DNA of 5,144 nt from JBNJGT01 sp046496745 (lineage in GTDB: Archaea; Nanobdellota; Nanobdellia; Woesearchaeales; JACJVW01). Below, piece by piece: positions 1 to 5,144 of this stretch. Numbering within the stretch: the first letter of the stretch is position 1; each line of letters opens with the position of its first letter. The notes beneath the pieces were generated by a model. That model saw only the letters and a list, made by a program, of their open reading frames with translations. It did no database searches and was not told the origin of the DNA. The position numbers and the translations under genes were made by a program. The DNA is taken from assembly GCA_046496745.1 (NCBI GenBank), contig JAWOGQ010000041.1, forward strand, positions 1 through 5,144, given 5' to 3'.

Positions 1-150
1 AAGCAAAGAAATACCCACCATGGGAACGCCCATGTCTGCTGCACTCTTGAGGTAATCTCCGGCGAGAACACCCAGTCCTCCGGCATATGTAGGGATGTGA
101 GACTCAAGTCCTATTTCCATAGAAAAATATGCGATGCTTATATCAATCAC
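1..150 (-). CDS. glgP: Alpha-glucan (glycogen/maltodextrin) phosphorylase, N-terminal fragment
   Basis: This is the first 50 codons of a gene that continues past the left edge. Phosphorylases of this family use phosphate to release glucose-1-phosphate from the non-reducing ends of alpha-1,4-glucans in the cytoplasm. The translation contains AYFSMEIGLESHIPTYAGG followed by LGVLAGDYLKSAADMGVP, the conserved N-terminal block of the bacterial/archaeal alpha-glucan phosphorylase group. The catalytic core and the pyridoxal-phosphate lysine are outside the window. The ATG at 118-120 lies inside the conserved AYFSMEIGL strand and cannot be the start. I chose GTG at 148-150, which gives (M)IDISIAYFSMEIGL. 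A second in-frame GTG at 169-171, directly after a TGA, would add seven residues. Neither has a good ribosome binding site. There is no room for the long N-terminal extension (DUF3417 type) seen in some relatives, so this is the short form. The gene is divergent from the small gene at 279. The family call is firm; the exact start is not. Confidence 0.88.
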   Translation of the reverse strand, partial: MIDISIAYFSMEIGLESHIPTYAGGLGVLAGDYLKSAADMGVPMVGISLL

Positions 151-204
151 CCGCGGTTTTCTTGGGAACACTCACTTAAATAGTTTTGGAAGTTTTTCAA
201 GGTA

Positions 205-216
205 TTTAGATATAGA
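205..216 (-). promoter_or_regulatory. Possible TATA-like promoter element for the phosphorylase gene
   Basis: Read on the minus strand this stretch is AT-rich (about CTATATCTAAAT). It lies 35-45 bases upstream of the GTG at 171 and about 60 upstream of the GTG at 150. That spacing would suit an archaeal TATA box with a short leader. There is no matching bacterial -35 box. The call rests only on composition and position, and AT-rich intergenic DNA produces such matches easily. Confidence 0.2.
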
Positions 217-229
217 TCCAGATTATGTC

Positions 230-239
230 ACTATATAGT
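230..239. repeat. Perfect 10-bp palindrome ACTATATAGT in the divergent intergenic region
   Basis: ACTATATAGT equals its own reverse complement; the symmetry ends at this length because the flanking bases (C at 229, A at 240) do not pair. It lies between the divergent phosphorylase gene and the small gene at 279. It could be a small operator or a TATA element readable in both directions. At ten bases and this AT content it may also be chance. Confidence 0.3.
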
Positions 240-248
240 AGGGAAACA

Positions 249-256
249 TTTATAAA
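249..256 (+). promoter_or_regulatory. Candidate archaeal-type TATA box TTTATAAA for the gene at 279
   Basis: TTTATAAA is centred about 26 bases before the ATG at 279, the usual TATA-to-transcription-start distance in archaea, so the message could be leaderless or nearly so. The purine-rich GGGAAAC at 241-247 just upstream could act as a BRE. A bacterial reading (TATAAA as the -10 box) would place the -35 box near 228-233, where the sequence TCACTA is a poor match. A weak Shine-Dalgarno-like AAGGGA lies at 261-266, 12 bases before the ATG, so a leadered transcript is also possible. Confidence 0.35.
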
Positions 257-278
257 CTGAAAGGGAATTTATGGGAAT

Positions 279-785
279 ATGACAGATGTTTCGATGTACT
301 ATGTACAATTGGCAAAGGATCAGAAAGAAAGGTTCCAGGCAAATCCCGAGGACAGGATGGATGCTATACTCATGATTCAACGTAATTATTGTTATGATAA
401 CATACAAAATAATCGCTGTCCATATAGTATTGATGAATTAACTGACCTATTGCATGGTACCAAACAGAAAAATCCGGAGAATCATGATTTCTTGGATTTT
501 GCGATTGCCTATGCAAACGCCTATGAACCTATGTCCCATATATTTGGTTATATAACTGATACCACCGCCGAATCATTTGCCAATGGTGTGTGTGAACAAT
601 TGCGGCTGGTTCCAAATGCAGTCTTACAGATTGAGAATTTAGGCCAGTCTCAAGTTCAGATTGGTATAACAGGGAAGATGTCTGCATTTCTGAATTGGGA
701 GACAGACCCTACCGCCTGTGAGTATGCTAAAAAGACCATATACTATGGACAGCTCTGCGAGGACTATCTGCAAAGATTTAAATAG
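279..785 (+). CDS. Unrecognised soluble 168-residue protein
   Basis: I do not recognise this protein. It starts at ATG 279 (MTDVSMYYVQLAKDQ) and ends at TAG 783-785. The ATG at 271 is out of frame and reaches a stop after three codons, and an in-frame TGA at 258-260 bounds the frame upstream. There is no signal peptide or membrane segment. The first half (residues 5-60) looks helical and charged. The segment 70-110 is richer in aromatic and small residues. Residues 110-140 (VPNAVLQIENLGQSQVQIGI) have an alternating pattern that suggests beta strands. Five cysteines (38, 47, 105, 147, 160) are scattered and do not form a metal-binding pair. It is followed in the same frame by another unknown gene at 807, probably co-transcribed. 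It runs against the orientation of both flanking sugar genes, and parts of it are AT-richer than they are. Its uninterrupted length and protein-like composition make it likely real. Confidence 0.72.
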   Translation: MTDVSMYYVQLAKDQKERFQANPEDRMDAILMIQRNYCYDNIQNNRCPYSIDELTDLLHGTKQKNPENHDFLDFAIAYANAYEPMSHIFGYITDTTAESFANGVCEQLRLVPNAVLQIENLGQSQVQIGITGKMSAFLNWETDPTACEYAKKTIYYGQLCEDYLQRFK

Positions 786-806
786 ATTCTAATCCTATTA
801 TATACT

Positions 807-1304
807 GTGTCAGCTATTGATATAATTGAAAGGATTGAGAAGGAAAACAATATCAAAGCAGACCCCAACATACAAAGATTGACACGGATTAATATTGCAT
901 ATTTACGGGAGGATTTCGAAGAACTTTATAATCTAAAAGATCCTCAAGAGAAGGCTCAAAAAATTGCCTATATACTAAGCCATGATATTCATAAAAATCT
1001 GAGGTTTTCTTTCCCTTCACCAAACACATATAAATATCTAAAGAATCTGTTACCATACCTGGAAGAAGCAAATAATGCATGCAGCGGAAGTCTTGCTGAA
1101 TTAAACAGGAAGCACATTGTAATCGAACGTGCTGAAGCAGAGATGATCATACAAGGGTTACATGAGTACATGAATATATTTGACAAACTACATCAGTGGA
1201 CAAAACAAGCGTATGCTGCAATCAATACAGGTAAATCAATCCCTAACGTAAAACACATAATTCCAGATCATCCCCTATTCAAAGAACTGCATGAAAATTT
1301 TTAA
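807..1304 (+). CDS. Unrecognised, probably all-helical 165-residue protein
   Basis: I do not recognise this protein. The frame is open from just after the TAG at 783-785 to TAA at 1302-1304. The first plausible start is GTG 807-809, giving (M)SAIDIIERIEKENN. No Shine-Dalgarno-like sequence precedes it and there is no ATG until residue 113, so the start is uncertain. Translation may depend on the upstream gene, either by reinitiation 21 bases after its stop or by readthrough. The sequence reads as successive amphipathic helices (about residues 2-15, 21-42, 46-65, 73-90, 95-142) rich in Glu, Lys, Leu and Ile, with no signal peptide, membrane segment or known catalytic motif. Hand count over 841-1020 gives 61 G+C of 180, lower than in the flanking sugar genes. 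It converges on the large glycosyltransferase gene with a three-base gap. It may be a separate gene or the C-terminal half of a split one. Confidence 0.66.
   Translation: MSAIDIIERIEKENNIKADPNIQRLTRINIAYLREDFEELYNLKDPQEKAQKIAYILSHDIHKNLRFSFPSPNTYKYLKNLLPYLEEANNACSGSLAELNRKHIVIERAEAEMIIQGLHEYMNIFDKLHQWTKQAYAAINTGKSIPNVKHIIPDHPLFKELHENF
1294..1302. terminator. Possible bidirectional oligo-T termination site AAAATTTTT
   Basis: AAAATTTTT gives a T-run on both strands at the meeting point of two convergent genes. It overlaps the last codons of the plus-strand gene and lies just past the stop of the minus-strand gene. Archaeal termination often uses simple T-runs, so this could serve both. I see no GC-rich hairpin here, so a classical bacterial intrinsic terminator is absent. 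Confidence 0.22.
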
Positions 1305-1307
1305 TGC

Positions 1308-4300
1308 TTATCTTGCGGACAGGAGTTCTTCTGATATTCTGAATCCCAAAGCTTCCAGGATCTTCTTATCCCAGGTCAGTGCTCTTTGTCTGTATGTATG
1401 ATTTTCTATTATTTCTTTTTGGATAGCTTTACGGTCCCATTTCTTTTGTTTGGATTTTGTAAGGGCTTTTCTAAGTGCCTGGTTGAAAGCGCTCATATCT
1501 GTTTCATGGAATGGAACATTATACCCATTAAAATCATCCTTTACAAGGTCACTGTTGGAGTAATCGTCCTCGGAGACTACAGGAATTCCGGCTCGCAGGT
1601 AGTAAAGAAGCTTCCCGCTCACAATACTCTTCCGTTTCCCAAGGCCTGTATTGACTGCAACATCAGCGTATGCATAATAATCATATTGTTCCGAGCCTTT
1701 GACCGGTTCTCTCAACACAAGCTTTCCTGACTGTATCTCTTCATTGAATATGCCTTCCTTTTGTAATTCGTTATAGTTGTTTGAAACAATATACAGTACA
1801 ACATTATTCCCGTCGCAGACTCCTTTCACGATCGCCTTCAATTTTTCAATCATCATCGTCCTTTGAATGGGAAGAGCACCCAGAAAGATTATTTTTTGCT
1901 TATCCTTATCCTGCGTGTTGTAGGGATCCTTTCCCCTGAAACTTATCTCGTTGGGAGCGGCAATATCAGTGACAAATATACGACTTTCTTCCTGCCTCCC
2001 ATAATATTGCAACCATGTTTCTTTATGTAAAGGAGTGAATACATTTACCAGTCTTGCATGTTTGTGCGCAACATCCTGAGCCCAAAACGGCTCATTATTT
2101 GCGGGAGTATTAAAGGTGTTTGTCAAATTCGCAATGATGAATGGATGTTTCTCAAGTGAAAGACGGGAGAGTATCTGAAGTCCACCAACGGATGTTGTCA
2201 AGAGTATGGTGTATGAGTAATAGTCTGCCTGGTTGAAGGACACACACTGAAGATTGGAAGGGACACCGTATTCCGTTAGGTTGAAGGGTTTGCTCTCTAT
2301 GAGATCCACCTTGTATCCGAGCTTTGCAAGCTCCTTTGCAAGTTCGAATCTACGGATACTTTCAGAGTGGTCGAGATTGAAGTGATCCCATAATGCATAC
2401 AAAGAAGCTATGGAGATACGTGAACGTACAAATTCCAGTTCTTTCTTTGTGTCAATTGTGAGCTTGCCATTCAAAACCTGCAGTACGGATTTTGGTTGGA
2501 CGTAGCGGGTACTGAGGTCCACTTCTTTTGGTTTATTACCCCGGCCTTGCAGATATTCAAGCGCAGGAAGTAACGTGTTCTTGAACATTTCCCAGCTATA
2601 GTTTTTGACCACATAATCATGATACTTATGTAGAAGCGAGGAGAGATTGCTTGAAGTTGCTGCTTCAATTATTTTGTTGAAGAAACATTCCCAATCAATC
2701 GGGGCACCTCGCCCATTGACGTTTCCCATATCCGCTGAATAGTCTCTGTTCGTGTCTATATTGTATCCGCATGTAAAGGGATATTCTTTGAACTGGTATG
2801 CTAAAGGAATACTGAGATAAAATTCTTCACTGAAAGGGAAAACGATTGGTACTTTACAATAAAGAGCTTTTAGTATAAGCTCACCAAGTTCTTCAAATGA
2901 TGACGGAAATATGATTACATCAGATGAGGCTATTAGATCCAACTCCTGCTGCAAAGTCATTTGACCGCGGAAGATTTTTACCAACTCTTTATGATCGTGT
3001 TTTTTCTTTTCTTGCATTAGAGCACGCATTGCAGCATCATCCTGTGCGGTCTCCTTGATATAGAATCGCAGTTCAACATGGCCTGCGATCAGATTCTTTT
3101 TTGGTACCAAATAGCGATAGAATTGTTCAATGCATCGATGAATTTTCTTTGCATTATTGATAGATCCCACGTAAGCAATCCGAAATTCAGTGTGCTCTTT
3201 TGGTTGAGGTACCATATCACTGTCAATAACAAATGGAATCGGCATGACCTCCTGTCCTGTCTTGGACTGAATTTTCCTTGCCATCTCTTTTGTAAAGACA
3301 AAAACAAAGTCCGCCTGCGAGACAAATTGCAATAGTTCCTGATGCAATCCCCAATAAGGTACAAATAGTATGACCTTAATGCCTTTTTCCCGCGCTGCTT
3401 CTATTGCCTTAAGCGATAATTTGTAATCTAAAAATACTATGAGTGTGCTGAATTCAGCTTGCATGATTGCTCTTTCTAAAGCAGGAGGATAATAGGTATC
3501 AACACGTACATACTTTAGTTGCTGTGGGTCACCAATCATCGCGAGTCCATGGGTATTAATTTTTTCATGCTCCAAGAACTTGTTCATCTCAGTGAGGAAT
3601 TCTGCTACAAAATCAGGCATCTGTCCATTCTTGAATTTAAAGTGCCCTATAATACCAATATTGGTACCTTTCTTCAAACTTAGTTCTTTCTTGGAAATCT
3701 CCACCAGTTTCTCTTCCAAGTGCCCTACTGTGTAAGGTGACACATGGCTTCGACCCTGAAGCACATCATTATAGAGTTTTCCTGTTTCCTGTGCTATCTT
3801 ATCCCATGTATACTTGTCATGGATTTCCTGCATAGCATTCTTCAGGATGGTATGCACTTTCTGAGGATTATCAAATATCCAGCAAACTGCTTGTTCGATT
3901 GTTTCAGGGGCTTTGGGATCACAGGCTACAGCCAGGGGTTGTGTGATGCCAGGAGGAGAATTTTCGATATGCTCTGTTGCATTCCGTTCGTTATCCGGAC
4001 TACGGTTCTGCCGGAAGGGACTATAAATGTGACGAGGACCATCCACATCGGAGACAACCAGGGGAACTGCATGGGAGATTGCTTCCAGGGCAAACATGGG
4101 GAAGCTTTCGTGATGACTGGGAAGGATTGCCACATCGGGTTCGTAATAAGAATATACCTTAGAATATTGCTCTGAAGGAGGCATCTTCCCAGTAAAGATA
4201 ATATGTTCCTCTAATCCGTTATCTCTGACTCTCCTTGCAACCTCACTATGGAAATGGTCATGACCAGGTTGGTAAGGGCCTACTATCACCAGACGAGCGT

Positions 4301-5144
4301 TATGGGTCTTACGTATAAGAGCCAATGCATGGATGAGTTCAAGAATGCCTTTTTCCCGGGAGATCCTTCCTACGTAAAGCAGTACTTTTTCTTGATTAAA
4401 TGTTCTTTTTGCCTGTTGCTTCACCTCAGAAAGCTTCTGTACAAACCGGGAATGCATCTCAATCCCGTTTGGAATTATGCTTATCTTTTCATCAGGAATT
4501 CTATGGTACTCCTGCAACTTCCTTTTTCCAAACTCATGGAGAACAATAAAATGGTCAGATTCTTTTATTGTCTCATCCTGGCACTCTATTGCATGAGGTT
4601 GCCAATCCTCCTGATAGAGTGTCCTCTCATACCGCACCATAGAATGCACAGTACATACTACGGGTATGTCTTTATAGATATTTTTGAGTTCGTCAAGTCC
4701 TCCGTTGTTCCAGCCTTTCTTACCGGCAGCAAAGTTTATTGACTGCAAATGGAGAAGACCGAGTGTAAGGTAGGGAAATGTATTAAGGAAATCGCTCATG
4801 TCGCTGAAGCTATAGGTCGGATGCCGTCCTGAATCCAAGTAATAAAAGAACTTCCCAGTGTGTGGCTGTTGGATTGATCGCTCCACCACATCAACGGTGA
4901 ACTTTTGCTTGATAAGGTTTTTTGTGAGGTTCTGGACCACGGTCTGCACTCCTCCCGCAAATCTGGTCCGGAACTCGTGCGTCAGCATCAAGATACGTTT
5001 CTTGTCCTGGTTTGAAATATGATGCTTTGTATGCTCACCTGGCTTTTCCTGGGTAGCTGTTTCAAGATTTGCTTTCTCGGTGTTGAGTCTTGATTCCAGT
5101 TTATTTATTAAGGGTTCAAGCTTTTGTTGGATGAACTCGAGTTC
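1308..5144 (-). CDS. Giant three-module GT-B glycosyltransferase (GT4-type first module), N-terminus cut by window edge
   Basis: The frame has 1278 visible residues and is open through the right edge, so the start is outside. A TTG at 4989-4991 could be taken as a start but splits the first strand of the fold (KRILMLTHEF). Counting from the edge, residues 1-35 are a charged helix and 36-48 a linker. Module 1 (about 49-466) is GT4-like: AGGV loop 63-66, TVHS 165-168, IPNGIEM 224-230, YVGRISREKG 257-266 with the usual Arg and Lys, and E-x7-E at E346/E354. Residues 375-403 are an Asn/Pro/Ser/Arg-rich insert. Module 2 (about 492-866) has IAYVGS near 656 and FPSSFEELGELILKAL from 746, with Lys759 replacing the second Glu. 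Module 3 (about 906-1261) has IIFLGA near 1086 and GKLLYYLRAGIPVVSE from 1177, with Ser1173 and Tyr1181 where the two Glu should be. There are no membrane segments. GT4 enzymes transfer sugar from activated donors to lipids, glycans or proteins; the donor and acceptor here are unknown. A typical GT4 enzyme has 350-420 residues, so this is a fusion. Confidence 0.87.
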   Translation of the reverse strand, partial: ELEFIQQKLEPLINKLESRLNTEKANLETATQEKPGEHTKHHISNQDKKRILMLTHEFRTRFAGGVQTVVQNLTKNLIKQKFTVDVVERSIQQPHTGKFFYYLDSGRHPTYSFSDMSDFLNTFPYLTLGLLHLQSINFAAGKKGWNNGGLDELKNIYKDIPVVCTVHSMVRYERTLYQEDWQPHAIECQDETIKESDHFIVLHEFGKRKLQEYHRIPDEKISIIPNGIEMHSRFVQKLSEVKQQAKRTFNQEKVLLYVGRISREKGILELIHALALIRKTHNARLVIVGPYQPGHDHFHSEVARRVRDNGLEEHIIFTGKMPPSEQYSKVYSYYEPDVAILPSHHESFPMFALEAISHAVPLVVSDVDGPRHIYSPFRQNRSPDNERNATEHIENSPPGITQPLAVACDPKAPETIEQAVCWIFDNPQKVHTILKNAMQEIHDKYTWDKIAQETGKLYNDVLQGRSHVSPYTVGHLEEKLVEISKKELSLKKGTNIGIIGHFKFKNGQMPDFVAEFLTEMNKFLEHEKINTHGLAMIGDPQQLKYVRVDTYYPPALERAIMQAEFSTLIVFLDYKLSLKAIEAAREKGIKVILFVPYWGLHQELLQFVSQADFVFVFTKEMARKIQSKTGQEVMPIPFVIDSDMVPQPKEHTEFRIAYVGSINNAKKIHRCIEQFYRYLVPKKNLIAGHVELRFYIKETAQDDAAMRALMQEKKKHDHKELVKIFRGQMTLQQELDLIASSDVIIFPSSFEELGELILKALYCKVPIVFPFSEEFYLSIPLAYQFKEYPFTCGYNIDTNRDYSADMGNVNGRGAPIDWECFFNKIIEAATSSNLSSLLHKYHDYVVKNYSWEMFKNTLLPALEYLQGRGNKPKEVDLSTRYVQPKSVLQVLNGKLTIDTKKELEFVRSRISIASLYALWDHFNLDHSESIRRFELAKELAKLGYKVDLIESKPFNLTEYGVPSNLQCVSFNQADYYSYTILLTTSVGGLQILSRLSLEKHPFIIANLTNTFNTPANNEPFWAQDVAHKHARLVNVFTPLHKETWLQYYGRQEESRIFVTDIAAPNEISFRGKDPYNTQDKDKQKIIFLGALPIQRTMMIEKLKAIVKGVCDGNNVVLYIVSNNYNELQKEGIFNEEIQSGKLVLREPVKGSEQYDYYAYADVAVNTGLGKRKSIVSGKLLYYLRAGIPVVSEDDYSNSDLVKDDFNGYNVPFHETDMSAFNQALRKALTKSKQKKWDRKAIQKEIIENHTYRQRALTWDKKILEALGFRISEELLSAR

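Noticed and set aside
151..278. Riboswitch or small RNA in the intergenic region
   Set aside because: Only 128 bases separate the divergent genes and I found no extended stem. CCGCGG at 151-156 and ACTATATAGT are short palindromes without supporting structure.
889..1186. Two short minus-strand open frames opposite the second small gene
   Set aside because: They overlap each other and the plus-strand gene and have no supporting start signals or recognisable sequence. The plus-strand reading is longer and more protein-like.
279..1304. Toxin-antitoxin or phage-defence pair
   Set aside because: Two adjacent small genes in an apparent insertion invite this idea, but neither shows a nuclease, kinase, acetyltransferase, DNA-binding or other motif of such systems, and both are longer than typical antitoxins. 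It is left as unknown.
1386..1730. Plus-strand open frame of 114 codons with hydrophobic stretches
   Set aside because: It is antisense to the well-formed C-terminal module of the large gene. The hydrophobic Phe-rich runs are the complement of Lys/Glu-rich codons, not evidence of a membrane protein.
3744..4175. Plus-strand open frame of 143 codons
   Set aside because: It is antisense to the E-x7-E region of module 1, and its translation looks like a shadow with scattered Cys and Ile and no family signal.
4248..4742. Plus-strand open frame of 164 codons
   Set aside because: It lies entirely antisense to module 1 of the glycosyltransferase, whose conserved motifs make the minus strand clearly coding. 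Its translation is Cys/Leu/Phe-rich with no recognisable pattern.
1308..5144. Glycogen synthase (GT5 or GT3) as partner of the phosphorylase
   Set aside because: The first module has the GT4 pattern and lacks the KxGGL start motif and other hallmarks of GT5 synthases. Neighbourhood to a phosphorylase alone does not support the call.

Overview
The window holds one giant partial glycosyltransferase gene, two small unrecognised genes on the opposite strand, and the first codons of an alpha-glucan phosphorylase gene. There are no rRNA, tRNA, IS or CRISPR signals. The host cannot be named from this sequence. The promoter-like sequence before the first small gene (TTTATAAA centred about 26 bases before its ATG), weak or absent Shine-Dalgarno sites and AT-rich gene ends would suit an anaerobic archaeon such as a methanogen. 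An anaerobic bacterium is not excluded.

Layout, left to right. Positions 1-150 (minus strand) carry the N-terminus of a short-type glycogen/alpha-glucan phosphorylase, which runs off the left edge. Positions 151-278 are a divergent intergenic region with TATA-like elements, a 10-bp palindrome and repeated GGGAA motifs. Positions 279-785 and 807-1304 (plus strand) encode two soluble proteins of about 165 residues that I do not recognise. They lie in the same reading frame, separated by a single TAG codon and 21 bases. After a gap of only three bases, positions 1308-5144 (minus strand) are one continuous open frame of 1278 visible codons. It enters from the right edge with no stop, so the true start lies outside the window.

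The large protein is a tandem of three GT-B-fold glycosyltransferase modules preceded by a charged helical segment. Only the first module keeps the E-x7-E motif typical of family GT4. The second has Lys in place of the second Glu, and the third has lost both acids. This suggests one active transferase followed by two degenerate or divergent modules.

The phosphorylase releases glucose-1-phosphate from storage glucan and the large protein presumably transfers sugars, so both belong to carbohydrate metabolism and point the same way. The two small genes interrupt them on the opposite strand and look AT-richer in hand-counted samples, consistent with an accessory insertion. Nothing in the sequence shows a functional link between the small genes and the sugar enzymes.
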